Assembly: GCA_021816845.1 (NCBI GenBank)
Contig: JAKAWT010000001.1
Location: forward strand, 372,001-436,000
Reading direction: 5' to 3'
DNA length: 64,000 bases
Origin: a bacterium
GTDB lineage: Bacteria; Patescibacteria; Dojkabacteria; JAKAPS01; JAJZLI01
The notes under the pieces are model-generated. The model searched no databases. It was not told where the DNA came from and saw only the letters and a program-made list of their open reading frames with translations. Numbering within the stretch: the stretch's first letter is position 1; the number at the start of each line of letters is the position of its first letter. Below are positions 25,632-35,214 of this stretch, one piece after another. The position numbers were made by a program, and so were the translations under genes.

Positions 25632-27770
25632 ATGATAATTGAATATATAAAGGTTAAAAATTATAGACAAATAAAAGATACTGAATATACTTTTAAAAAA
25701 GGTATAAATGTGATTTTTGGTCCCAATGAAAGTGGTAAGACAACACTATTTCATGTTCTGGTATCTTTACTTTTTGATAACCCCAAAAAGATTAATAAGG
25801 CATATAAAGATAGCCTGCGCTCTTGGGGGGAAGATATATATCCGTATATAGAATCTAGAATAAGAATAAAAAATAATCAAGGAGAAACTCATGTTATTAA
25901 TGTTGTGAAGGACTATAACAAGGGGAAAATATTAATTGACAATAAGGAAATAGAATCTTCTGATGAGATTATTAAATCCTTAGGTATAAGTAAAGATTTA
26001 TTTTTGAAAGTATCATGTATATATCAAAATCAAGTATCTTTAATTGGTGATAATTCATCTAATTTACAGAAATCTATATTTGATATTATCTCAACAAGAG
26101 AGAATATGAACACTAATATTGTAGATATTATAAAGAATGTCGAATTTATGATACAAGATATGCAGAAGGGTCAGATGAGACATGCTAATAAGGTGGGAAT
26201 TTTGAAAAAATTAGATAATGAAATAAATGAGCTTAAGGATGATCTTTCAAGAAAAACAGAGATACTGGAAAAATCAGAAAAACATACAGATGAAATTATT
26301 CAAAAAAGTACAAAGTCAGAGGATATACAAAAAAAGATAAACGAAATAAGGGAAATTATTGATAATGCATCCAAAGCACAGGATATACAGAGAAGTCTAA
26401 ATGAACTTGATTCCAAGATAAAAGATATAGAATTAAAAATTACTAGGGCAACAGATATAAAGAAAAAGTTGTTAGAAGTACAGAAACATCTTAATAGAGA
26501 AAAATTTTTGAGAATTGATAAAGCTCAAAATGAAATATTATCTTTAACTAAAACTATTGAAATAAGGGAACAAGACATAAATAATATAAAGAATAAAAAA
26601 GAAAAAATAGATAATCTAAAACTTAAACCTATAAGGCGAAACCCGGTAATAGCAGTTATTATTAGTATTTTATTAGTAATCCTTACGGTTATATTTTCAT
26701 TTCTTGGATATCTTATTTTAATTGCAGTTTTTATTGATATACTATTTATAGGGATTTATCTCCGTTTTATTGATTATCATAAATTGAGTGCATTTAAAAA
26801 CCCTGTTGATTCAGATTTATTGAGTGTTACTGAAGAATATGAAAAAGCCAAAAAAAGATTAAAAGATATATTACAAGAATTTGATGTTGAAAGTACTAAA
26901 GATTTATTTAAAGAAAGATCTATTCTAAGCTCTCTTAATGAGGAATATGTAAAATTGTCTGCAACTTTATCTGGAATATTACAAGATTCTAAGGATGAAA
27001 ATGATGTATCAGTAAATTGGGATGCTGCTATTGAAAAATTAGAACGGAAACAAGCAGAGTTTTTTGTTCAAAAGAAAGAGAATTCTGGCCTTCTAAATGA
27101 TGATTTGAAATATTTCTTAAATATAGATCCTCTTATATTGAGAAGAAAGAAGATAGAACTAGAGGATCTTGAGATTGAACAGGCTATGCTTGATGATGAA
27201 GTTATAGCACTTGATACTAGATTATCTGATTTGGAGGTTACAAAAGAGCAGATAGAAGATTTAAAGGATACTATAGATCTAAAAGAAAATGAAAAAAAAT
27301 TCCATGAGAAAAAACTTAAAATTTTAGAAGTTGTTCTTTCAAATCTAAAATATGCAAAAGAGAAAAGTTTTATGGATGTAACTTTAGATATAAATGAATT
27401 AGGATCATCTTGGATATCAAAATTAACAAATTCTAAATATACAAAAATTAAAATAGACGATAAAAATGACTTTTCTATCTATTCTAAGGAACAACAAAGA
27501 TATGTTAATATATCAGAAAATTTATCTGCTGGTCTTGTAGATCAGATATATCTACTTTCTAGATTTTCCATATTAAATAGTGTGATGAAAGGTGAAGGAT
27601 CTGGGTCCAAAGAATCTATGACCAGGGAATCTATTATGCTTTTAGATGATCCTTTTGTTGCTTTTGATTATAATAGGTTATCACTAATAAAAGAGCTACT
27701 TTTGTATCTTTCAAATTTTAATCAAATTTTTTTATTTACATGTCATGATTCTTTTAAAGATCTAATATGA
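25632..27770 (+). CDS. YhaN/SbcC-like SMC-type ATPase with transmembrane segments
   Basis: The 712-residue protein opens with IIEYIKVKNYRQ and Walker A FGPNESGKTT near residue 32, continues with long coiled coils, and ends with a signature (NLSAGLVDQIYLLSRF) and Walker B MLLDDPFVAFD. Two hydrophobic helices interrupt the coiled coil at about residues 338-375. This is known from YhaN but not SbcC or Rad50, and no CxxC zinc hook is present. It should pair with the metallophosphoesterase upstream to process DNA ends at the membrane. The start at 25632 gives the canonical N-terminus. The stop overlaps the SpoIID gene by 4 nt. Confidence 0.8.
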   Translation: MIIEYIKVKNYRQIKDTEYTFKKGINVIFGPNESGKTTLFHVLVSLLFDNPKKINKAYKDSLRSWGEDIYPYIESRIRIKNNQGETHVINVVKDYNKGKILIDNKEIESSDEIIKSLGISKDLFLKVSCIYQNQVSLIGDNSSNLQKSIFDIISTRENMNTNIVDIIKNVEFMIQDMQKGQMRHANKVGILKKLDNEINELKDDLSRKTEILEKSEKHTDEIIQKSTKSEDIQKKINEIREIIDNASKAQDIQRSLNELDSKIKDIELKITRATDIKKKLLEVQKHLNREKFLRIDKAQNEILSLTKTIEIREQDINNIKNKKEKIDNLKLKPIRRNPVIAVIISILLVILTVIFSFLGYLILIAVFIDILFIGIYLRFIDYHKLSAFKNPVDSDLLSVTEEYEKAKKRLKDILQEFDVESTKDLFKERSILSSLNEEYVKLSATLSGILQDSKDENDVSVNWDAAIEKLERKQAEFFVQKKENSGLLNDDLKYFLNIDPLILRRKKIELEDLEIEQAMLDDEVIALDTRLSDLEVTKEQIEDLKDTIDLKENEKKFHEKKLKILEVVLSNLKYAKEKSFMDVTLDINELGSSWISKLTNSKYTKIKIDDKNDFSIYSKEQQRYVNISENLSAGLVDQIYLLSRFSILNSVMKGEGSGSKESMTRESIMLLDDPFVAFDYNRLSLIKELLLYLSNFNQIFLFTCHDSFKDLI

Positions 27771-29611
27771 AGTATATTGTAAGATTAATTTCATCAATAC
27801 TAGTATTCATAACTCTGATGGTTCTGACCCCTTTGATTTTAACTGCTCAGTCAAGTACCCAGACTATAACAAGTCTTGAAAATAGTATAACAACACTAAA
27901 TAACCAATATAATGCCGATAGCATACAGCTTAAACAGTTAGAAAATCAAAAACAAGGATACTCTAATTCTCTAAATGAGGTTAATCAAATATTTGCCAGT
28001 GAGGACAATTCTCTTAATGCAATACAGACATTACTTACTTCACTAGATGCCAAACTTGTAATTGATAAAGGAAAATTATCGACATATATAAAAAATAGGA
28101 ATTTAGCGTATAAAATGTTTTATGAGAATACACAAATAAACCCAGTATACCTTGTATTTTCAACTCTGAATTTTTCATCTTTTGTAGTGCAATGGGGTTC
28201 TAATCAAGCAGAGATAAGTAATTTTAAAGAACAAATAAATATTGTTAATAATAAGATATTAGAAATCAATAAAGGCGTAGCTTTTGAAAAAAGTCAGGGT
28301 GCTAAAGTTTCTCAAGAGCTTGCATTAGTTAATTCACAAAGAGATCAAATATATGGTCAATTATATTCATTAGATAATAATATTAACGGTAATATTGGAA
28401 ATTTAAATTCTCTAAAAAGTCAGATTGCACAAGTTCAAACAGAAATCAATAATTTGAATGCTCTTATAGCACAAAAAGCTTCTCAAAATCAGGGATCTGT
28501 GGCACCTCCAGAAGTGAATAATACTTCATCTGCTTGTAGTAATAATGAATGCCAATTTAAATTTTATTCAAATGGTCTTGGTAATTATTTTGGTGCATCT
28601 CAATATGGAATGTATGGTATGGCTCAATCGGGTAAGACTTATCAGGAGATAGCATCTTTCTATTACCCTGGAACAACAATACAAACATTTAGTAATGTAG
28701 ATAATCAGAATGTTACAATTGGTGGTCAATCAATGACACTTGGACAATATCTTGCAGGACTAGATGAAGTTCCATCAAACTGGCCTCAGCAATCAGTAGA
28801 TGCCCAAATTTTGATGGCTCGTACTTATGTGTTATATCATTGTGGTATTACATTTAGCACATGTGCATTATCAAATGGACAAGGGTTTCAGGTTTATTCT
28901 GGCGGTAATGCAAAAGCTGTAGAAGTTAGTGACACTGCTAATCAAGCAATAGTATACAATGGATCTCCTATATATTCAGCGTTTTCATCATCCAATGGAG
29001 GTTACGTTGCAAGCTATTCATCAGCTATTTGTGCCCTCGGATGGAGTAATTGCGGAAGCTCAATCCCATATCTCCAAAGTAGCCCTGACCCCTATGATAC
29101 TTCATCAAATGATCCTAATTATCAATATATTAACCCTACAATGACTTCTATACAGCTTGTTAATATAATAAATACAGCAAGAGCTGTATGTCTCTCCTTG
29201 AACAACAATTGTAATTTCCTTCAAGTTGGAGGAAATATTGGAAGTCCTCAAAATTCAACTATATGTGGAATTGCTGTTTCTCTAATGCCATACAATGGAA
29301 ATTCTCAGCTTGCAAGTGCTATAAATACTGATATGCAAAATACATGTTCTAACAATGGTACAAATGATACATTCTCTAACGTAAATAGTTATTTAACATC
29401 TAATGGAGTTACTCCTATACAAAATATTACAGGATTTTCTATTAATCCTATAGGTAAAGCCCAGTTGGCCTCAACCATCACGGTAAGCTCTTCTCAGGGT
29501 ACTTTTACTTTTAATGCAGGAGCTTTTTTCTGGGCATTCAATATGGTTGCACCAAATTATAATAATTGGGGAGATGCACTTATGGGAGTAAGATTTTATG
29601 TTACATACTAG
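27767..29611 (+). CDS. Secreted coiled-coil protein with SpoIID/LytB-like domain
   Basis: The 614-residue protein has a signal peptide (VRLISSILVFITLMVLTPL, ending LTAQ) and a coiled coil at about residues 30-235. A SpoIID-like domain follows at about 265-430, with GASQYGMYGMAQSGKTYQEIASFYYPGT, DAQILMARTYVLYH and FSSSNGGYV. SpoIID proteins are lytic transglycosylases that cleave glycan strands in peptidoglycan; the N-terminal coil resembles PcsB/EnvC-type regulators. It may remodel the wall for division or for assembly of surface structures. It starts inside the yhaN-like stop codon. Confidence 0.8.
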   Translation: MKYIVRLISSILVFITLMVLTPLILTAQSSTQTITSLENSITTLNNQYNADSIQLKQLENQKQGYSNSLNEVNQIFASEDNSLNAIQTLLTSLDAKLVIDKGKLSTYIKNRNLAYKMFYENTQINPVYLVFSTLNFSSFVVQWGSNQAEISNFKEQINIVNNKILEINKGVAFEKSQGAKVSQELALVNSQRDQIYGQLYSLDNNINGNIGNLNSLKSQIAQVQTEINNLNALIAQKASQNQGSVAPPEVNNTSSACSNNECQFKFYSNGLGNYFGASQYGMYGMAQSGKTYQEIASFYYPGTTIQTFSNVDNQNVTIGGQSMTLGQYLAGLDEVPSNWPQQSVDAQILMARTYVLYHCGITFSTCALSNGQGFQVYSGGNAKAVEVSDTANQAIVYNGSPIYSAFSSSNGGYVASYSSAICALGWSNCGSSIPYLQSSPDPYDTSSNDPNYQYINPTMTSIQLVNIINTARAVCLSLNNNCNFLQVGGNIGSPQNSTICGIAVSLMPYNGNSQLASAINTDMQNTCSNNGTNDTFSNVNSYLTSNGVTPIQNITGFSINPIGKAQLASTITVSSSQGTFTFNAGAFFWAFNMVAPNYNNWGDALMGVRFYVTY

Positions 29612-29649
29612 ATAATATTTTTTAAATAAATGTGATATCATAAAGTAAT

Positions 29650-30786
29650 ATGGCTAAACTTGATGTAGACATTAAGAGTTACATTGCAGAAAATATAGAT
29701 AAAAATGTATTTTCCCATGTTTATATGCATCTTCCTCAGGATGAGAGTCTTATAGAGACGAGAGGGAAGTTATTTTCAGCAGTAGATATTAAAGGGCCAG
29801 AAGGATTTAATGGTCAGGATTTTATAGATCCATTTTTGGATGATTTGGAAGATGTATATTTTACTGATACCGTTTCTTCAATTTTAAATATTCTTGATAA
29901 ATCTATAAATAATGCATACACAAATATGTCAAAAAAAATTATAGATGAGAATATAGAAAGCAATATAGATTTCAACATTATCTGTCTGGTTATTTGGGGT
30001 GATATAGTATATATGGCAAGGATAGGTACCTCACTAATATATCTTTTGAGAGAAAATAAAATATTAAATTTATCTGATCATCTATTGTCCGTGAGTCAGA
30101 ATGTTGTATCTACAGCATCTGGTTATGCAAAAGATAAAGATATATTCGTTTTAGCAACATCTGGTTCAAATTTATACCTAACAGAAGATAAAATAAATCA
30201 AATAGTAAATCTTGAGAGTTCAGATCTATCAGATTTAGATATAGGTGTTAACAATGGGGATATAAGTTTTTTTGTAATTGATATTAAAGATACAGGTGAT
30301 GAAATTAATGATAAAATATTGGAAAAATCTTACCTTGAAAGTCAAAAAGAAGATGATATTATAGATGATCAAAATTTAGAGGATGGACATCCATCATCAG
30401 ATCATGATAACAATGATAACCTTGATTTAGGTAGGTTTTCTTCAGATAAAATTAAAAGTACTATCAATGGTTTTGATCTTAAGAAAAAATCTTCAAATAT
30501 ATCCTCTTTTCTGAAAAGTAATACATCAAAAACATCTTCTAAGATTGGTACCAAATTAAAGGAGGAATTTAAGAAAATAGAATGGAGAAAAATTGCTAAA
30601 TCTATTATTACAGTAATAATAACTATATTCCAACTTTTAATAGATACCGCACTATATCTGAAAGACAGGACTAAGAGACAGTATAGAGTCAGAATAACAA
30701 GGGATATAGATATACTTAAGAATGAGAAGTGGACCTTAGTCGGTATAATAGTAGTAATTATTCTTGCTTTTTTTTTTACTAGGTAG
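29650..30786 (+). CDS. PP2C-like protein with C-terminal membrane helix
   Basis: This 378-residue protein has a degenerate PP2C-type phosphatase fold in residues 1-215: IICLVIWGDIVYMARIGTSLIYLL followed by NLSDH and DIFVLATSG. A clear Asp metal-binding set is not visible, so activity is doubtful. A charged linker follows, then helix WTLVGIIVVIILAFFF at the very end. The frame stops right after a run of ten T residues (30768-30777), and the next frame carries on with LLGRHTFKITS. If one T is skipped the two become a single PP2C/TM/beta-propeller protein of about 733 residues. Confidence 0.65.
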   Translation: MAKLDVDIKSYIAENIDKNVFSHVYMHLPQDESLIETRGKLFSAVDIKGPEGFNGQDFIDPFLDDLEDVYFTDTVSSILNILDKSINNAYTNMSKKIIDENIESNIDFNIICLVIWGDIVYMARIGTSLIYLLRENKILNLSDHLLSVSQNVVSTASGYAKDKDIFVLATSGSNLYLTEDKINQIVNLESSDLSDLDIGVNNGDISFFVIDIKDTGDEINDKILEKSYLESQKEDDIIDDQNLEDGHPSSDHDNNDNLDLGRFSSDKIKSTINGFDLKKKSSNISSFLKSNTSKTSSKIGTKLKEEFKKIEWRKIAKSIITVIITIFQLLIDTALYLKDRTKRQYRVRITRDIDILKNEKWTLVGIIVVIILAFFFTR

Positions 30787-31846
30787 GCATACTTTTAAAA
30801 TTACTAGTGTTGCAGATAATAATGCTAAATTTCAAAGTATAACCTCAAAAATTAAAACATCAATAACCTCTATTGAATCAGCCCAGTCTGTAAGTGCAAA
30901 AGATACAATTATTGAAAATACTTTTCCCCTTATAAAGGAAGCATATAATCTTAATGTTGATAATAAAGAGATATCTTCCCTAAAATCTTTACTCAATGGA
31001 TTATATTATAAAACTAATGATATAGTCCCTATATCTAATATAACAGTATTATCCGATATAGGTATTGTATATCCTGGATCATCTATTAGTTCAGCTGCAT
31101 CACTAAATGGTTATTTATATTTAACTGACCCTATAGCTCAATATGTATTTAAACTTTCAGAGAGTAATGTATCTACACCTCAAGTATTGGAATCACTAAA
31201 AACAGGGACAGAAATACCACAGGCTATAGCATACTCAAGGTATAGTCAAACAATGTTTTTGTATGATATAAATAAAGGTTTACTAACAATAAGTACTGAT
31301 GGAACAATTAATGAACAAGCTCCTCCAGTATCATCTCAAATATCAGATGTGGCGACATATTCTGGTAATTTATATTTATTAGCACCTAAAACAGGAACTA
31401 TATATTTAGGCTCTAACTCTAGCTTTAATCTTACTAAAGTTTTCTCATCATCATTATTAAAAGGTGCTAAATCCATTGCTGTTGATGGTAATATTTTTGC
31501 AATTGGTGTACATGGGAATATAATAAGGTTTTATAATAATACCGTAACACCGTTTTCAATTTCTAATCTTCCTGCAATGCAGTATCCACTAATACATCCA
31601 TCTTCTATCTATGATACACAATATACAAACGATATATATATCTTAGACCCATCCCATCAAAGGATTATAGTACTACAGAAACCAGCTATCGGAGCTACAA
31701 ATACAATAGATTACACTTTTGTAAAACAATACGTATATACTGGTAACCAAAATATATTCAAGAATGCTACTTATATGACCCTTTCAGCAAATCAACAAGA
31801 AGCATATATAATAGAAGGTAGTAAGGTGATAAAAATAAATATATGA
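30764..31846 (+). CDS. Extracytoplasmic beta-propeller-like part, likely joined to the PP2C-like gene by frameshift
   Basis: The frame encodes about 350 residues with repeated beta-strand blades (SSAASLNGYLYLTDP, AIAYSRYSQTMFLYD, VATYSGNLYLLAP, SIAVDGNIFAIGV, DIYILDPSHQRIIVL). This is the NHL/propeller style. There is no credible start codon: the only upstream option is TTG at 30764 inside the preceding gene, and no Met occurs in the early segment. The T10 run at 30768-30777 lies just at the joint. It is best read as the second half of one protein made by slippage or by a sequencing error. SmpB follows with a 4-nt overlap. Confidence 0.6.
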   Translation: MLFFLLGRHTFKITSVADNNAKFQSITSKIKTSITSIESAQSVSAKDTIIENTFPLIKEAYNLNVDNKEISSLKSLLNGLYYKTNDIVPISNITVLSDIGIVYPGSSISSAASLNGYLYLTDPIAQYVFKLSESNVSTPQVLESLKTGTEIPQAIAYSRYSQTMFLYDINKGLLTISTDGTINEQAPPVSSQISDVATYSGNLYLLAPKTGTIYLGSNSSFNLTKVFSSSLLKGAKSIAVDGNIFAIGVHGNIIRFYNNTVTPFSISNLPAMQYPLIHPSSIYDTQYTNDIYILDPSHQRIIVLQKPAIGATNTIDYTFVKQYVYTGNQNIFKNATYMTLSANQQEAYIIEGSKVIKINI

Positions 31847-32298
31847 AGACTATATCTATAAATAAAAAACTATATCATGATTATCAGGTATACAAAACCT
31901 ATCAGGCTGGTATGATGCTTTTGGGTTATGAAGTTAAGGCTATCAAACAGGGTAAAATTAGTCTTGTAGATAGCTTTATATCGATAAGAGAATCTGAGGC
32001 ATATATACATCATCTAAATATATCAAGACTAAGAGAAGTTGATCAAAATGTAAAATATAATCCAGTGAGAGAGAGAAAATTACTTTTAAATAAAAGTGAA
32101 ATTATAGAGATAGAAAAGGAAGTAAAAAAAATAGGATATACAGTAGTACCTTTAAAAATAGGTATTGTAAGAGGCAGGGTAAAGCTTGATATAGCTCTTG
32201 TTAAGGGATTAAAACAATATGATAAAAGAGAAAAAGAGAAATTGAAATCTGCAAATAGAGATATTGAGTTATCATTGAAAGACTATTCTAAAAAATAG
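31843..32298 (+). CDS. smpB: SsrA-binding protein SmpB
   Basis: The 151-residue protein has the SmpB beta-barrel pattern: NKKLYHDYQVYKTYQAGMML, GYEVKAIKQGKISLVDSFI, ERKLLLNKSEI, GRVKLDIALVKGLKQYDKRE and a Lys-rich tail. It binds tmRNA and brings it to stalled ribosomes for trans-translation. The tmRNA gene is not in the window. Its start overlaps the stop of the propeller gene. Confidence 0.96.
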   Translation: MKTISINKKLYHDYQVYKTYQAGMMLLGYEVKAIKQGKISLVDSFISIRESEAYIHHLNISRLREVDQNVKYNPVRERKLLLNKSEIIEIEKEVKKIGYTVVPLKIGIVRGRVKLDIALVKGLKQYDKREKEKLKSANRDIELSLKDYSKK

Positions 32299-32349
32299 TA
32301 CTTCAGAGTATTGCATTATAAAACATTTAGATATATAATATAGGATACT

Positions 32350-32514
32350 ATGGAAAAGGATCCAATAATACAAAATCAAGAGGTAAATAATCAGGAAATT
32401 ACTATTCCTGAAGGTTTTGTATCTACAGCTGAAGTGGATAGTGGGGAATCTAGAACTTCAACATGGAGAAGGATTAGAGCTAAAGAAGAAAGGGAAAGAT
32501 TAAAGGTTATATAA
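32350..32514 (+). CDS. Small hypothetical protein
   Basis: A 54-codon frame encodes an acidic, Gln/Asn/Glu-rich N-terminal part (MEKDPIIQNQEVNNQEITIP) and a basic helical tail (WRRIRAKEERERLKVI). It lies between smpB and the TraG-like gene on the same strand. No family is recognised. Its size and codon use fit a real small gene but do not prove it. Confidence 0.4.
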   Translation: MEKDPIIQNQEVNNQEITIPEGFVSTAEVDSGESRTSTWRRIRAKEERERLKVI

Positions 32515-32568
32515 CTTAATCATATTACTACAATAGTTTTTATTTGACCCCTCTAGTATAATGTAGAT

Positions 32569-35001
32569 ATGTATAACCATATTACATTGAATTCATCATA
32601 TATAAATACTTTATCTTCTGATTTTATCCATTTTATTGCTATATTTTTACTTGTTATAGTGTTGGTCGTTTTGGTTTTAATATTAGTATCTTTTGTACTA
32701 GTATTTATAACAAGAGAAATTAAAATATCTAATTTTGTTAGGAAAAGCAAGCAATCTATATCTTACGAAGTTAAACTTCCTATGGACAATGAGATAGAGA
32801 TTGGCGCTGCAGAACAAATGTTCTCAAGTTTCTCTGGATTGAGGAAAGGTAGTTTTTTTGATAAATTAATAGGTAAATTTAGCTATATAACATTAGAAAT
32901 TATTGCAACCTCTGAAATTATCAGTTTTTATGTTACATGTAATGAAGAAATAGCTGATTTTGTAGAAAAACAAATTCATGCATCATACCCTGTAGCAGAG
33001 GTTATAAAAAAAGATAAACCTGATATTTTTAAAGATGATGCTTCAGTTGAATTTGCACAGCTTGGATTTTCTAAAAAATCTTATTTTCCTATAAAAACTT
33101 TCGAAGATAATGATAAAGTTGATCCACTCTCTAATATAACAAGTGTTATAAGTAAGCTATCCAGTGGTGAGTATGCATCAATGCAACTTATCATATATCC
33201 TGCGTCTTCAAAATGGTCAAAAAAGGCTTCAAGTTATGTTGCACCCAAGAAGGTTAAAAAAGATGAATCACCAAAAAGTACTAGTGGAAATGTAAGCTTT
33301 GTAAACCAAAAAATAGAAGAGAAGACACAAAAAGCTGCTTTTGTATCTACTATAAGGATAGTTGTAGTTTCTCAATCAGAAGAAAGATCTAACCTTGTAT
33401 TAAATAATATGATTAGTTCATTCTCTCAATTTAACCAATCTCATGCAAATTCATTTAAAAAAACAAAATTAAATTTTATTACTAAAAAAGATTTTATAGT
33501 CGGTTTTTTATTTAATTTTCCAGCTATATTTTCAGAATTTACTAACAGAGCAGTAATTCTTAACACTTCAGAACTTGCAAATATATTCCATTTTCCAAAT
33601 AAAAATGTACAAACACCTCACATAGATTGGCTTATGTCAAAAAGGGCTCCTGTCGGAGGTAATATACCAACAAAAGGATTATTCTTAGGTAATGGTGTAT
33701 ATAGAGGGAGCACTAGACCTGTATATATAGAAGAAGATGATAGGAGAAGACATATATATATAGTCGGTAGAACTGGTACTGGTAAGTCGACATTGCTTGA
33801 ATCTATGATACTTCAGGATATTAAAGATGGTAAAGGAGTTGCTTTTCTTGATCCTCATGGTCAATCAGCTAGGAATGTTATAGAGAGAATACCAGCTGAA
33901 AGAGCAGAAGATGTAATCTATTTTAATGCTGCAGATTTTGAAAGACCTATTGGTTTTAATATTATGGAGTATTATTCAGAACAAGATAAACATATGATAG
34001 TAAATGCTTTTTATAGACTTTTAGAAAAATTGTTTGATCCTAATAAACAAGGAATTACTGGCCCAAGGTTAGAGAGAGCTGTAAGAAATTGTATGCTCAC
34101 TGCTATGTCTAAACCAGGGAATACTCTTATAGAAGTATTTAGGTTAGTGTTACTCGATAAAAAATTCATTGATGAAATTCTTCCTTATGTTCAAGATGAT
34201 ATGGTAAGGAAATATTGGACAGAAGAGATAGCACAAACTTCTGATTATCATAAATCTGAAACTTTAGGTTATTTTGCTTCTAAATTTGATAGGTTTGTTA
34301 TAAATAAGCTTATGAGAAATATACTTGGTCAATCTAAATCGTCATTTAATTTAAGAGATATTATGGACAGGCAAAAAATTCTTATTGTAGATCTTGATAA
34401 AGGAAAGATAGGAGAAGAGAATTCTCAATTTTTAGGTTTATTGCTTGTTCCTAAAATATTATCAGCAGTTATGTCTAGATCTGATATTCCTGAAAATGAA
34501 AGGAAGGATTTCTATATGTATGTAGATGAATTCCAGAATTTTGCTACTGAAGATTTTGCACAAATTATGTCAGAATCTAGGAAATATAGACTTGATTTAA
34601 CAGTGGCAAATCAGTACATAGCTCAAATGTCTGAGGAAGTTAAAGAGTCAGTATTTGGAAATGTAGGTACCCTTATAAGTTTTAAGGTTGGAGTCTCAGA
34701 TGCTGAGTTTTTAGAAAAAGAATATGAGCCTATATTTAACAAAAAAGATTTAATTAACCTGGAGAATAGGCACGCTTATGTAAAAATGTTATCACGTGGA
34801 GAGGTACAATCTCCTTTTTCCATGGAAACTATATTAAGTTCTATGCCTGCAGATCCTGAAGTTGCTGAGGCAATAATAAAATTATCAAGATTAAAATATG
34901 GGAGAGATGCTACAGATGTAGAAAACGAAATAAGGGCTAGAGGGGATATTACTGGTACTGCAAGTCCAGGTAGGTTTGATGATATAATAAAGCAGAAATA
35001 A
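32569..35001 (+). CDS. TraG/VirD4-like ATPase, second copy
   Basis: The 810-residue protein has one N-terminal membrane helix (about residues 20-45) and a large unknown region (about 50-350). The TraG-like ATPase domain follows: Walker A GRTGTGKST near 399-407, AFLDPHGQSA, YVDEFQNFATEDFAQIMSESRK near 650 and TVANQYIAQ. It is related to the protein at 3942-6041 but longer. Such ATPases are conserved in CPR genomes and may drive a type IV-like secretion or DNA transfer device with the pilin-like proteins. TATAAT at 32557-32562 sits seven bases before the ATG, so the message may be leaderless. Confidence 0.8.
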   Translation: MYNHITLNSSYINTLSSDFIHFIAIFLLVIVLVVLVLILVSFVLVFITREIKISNFVRKSKQSISYEVKLPMDNEIEIGAAEQMFSSFSGLRKGSFFDKLIGKFSYITLEIIATSEIISFYVTCNEEIADFVEKQIHASYPVAEVIKKDKPDIFKDDASVEFAQLGFSKKSYFPIKTFEDNDKVDPLSNITSVISKLSSGEYASMQLIIYPASSKWSKKASSYVAPKKVKKDESPKSTSGNVSFVNQKIEEKTQKAAFVSTIRIVVVSQSEERSNLVLNNMISSFSQFNQSHANSFKKTKLNFITKKDFIVGFLFNFPAIFSEFTNRAVILNTSELANIFHFPNKNVQTPHIDWLMSKRAPVGGNIPTKGLFLGNGVYRGSTRPVYIEEDDRRRHIYIVGRTGTGKSTLLESMILQDIKDGKGVAFLDPHGQSARNVIERIPAERAEDVIYFNAADFERPIGFNIMEYYSEQDKHMIVNAFYRLLEKLFDPNKQGITGPRLERAVRNCMLTAMSKPGNTLIEVFRLVLLDKKFIDEILPYVQDDMVRKYWTEEIAQTSDYHKSETLGYFASKFDRFVINKLMRNILGQSKSSFNLRDIMDRQKILIVDLDKGKIGEENSQFLGLLLVPKILSAVMSRSDIPENERKDFYMYVDEFQNFATEDFAQIMSESRKYRLDLTVANQYIAQMSEEVKESVFGNVGTLISFKVGVSDAEFLEKEYEPIFNKKDLINLENRHAYVKMLSRGEVQSPFSMETILSSMPADPEVAEAIIKLSRLKYGRDATDVENEIRARGDITGTASPGRFDDIIKQK

Positions 35002-35075
35002 TATAGTAAAATGATATTTTTTCTGGTACAATCGAAAAACCTTTAGGTATTGCACCCTAATAGTAACTATTCTAG

Positions 35076-35148
35076 GGGCACATAGCTCAGTTGGTAGAGC
35101 GCCGTTCTTATAAAGCGGTGGTCGATGGTTCGAGTCCATCTGTGCCCA
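35076..35148 (+). tRNA. tRNA-Ile (anticodon TAT)
   Basis: A 73-nt cloverleaf: acceptor GGGCACA/TGTGCCC, D-stem GCTC/GAGC, anticodon stem CCGTT/AGCGG with loop CTTATAA (anticodon UAU, reads AUA), T-stem GATGG/CCATC. No CCA is encoded. The leader bases 35051-35062 can pair with the tRNA 5' end, giving a competing hairpin. TACAAT at 35027-35032 with TG-n upstream is a likely promoter. Confidence 0.93.
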
Positions 35149-35214
35149 TATTTATTCATCCTAATTTAATAAAATAGTTATAGTATATATGTATAAGATT
35201 AGTACATATATACT

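Noticed and set aside
32544..32549. TTGACC as -35 box of the second TraG-like gene
   Set aside because: It lies only seven bases before the TATAAT, too close for a sigma-70 promoter.
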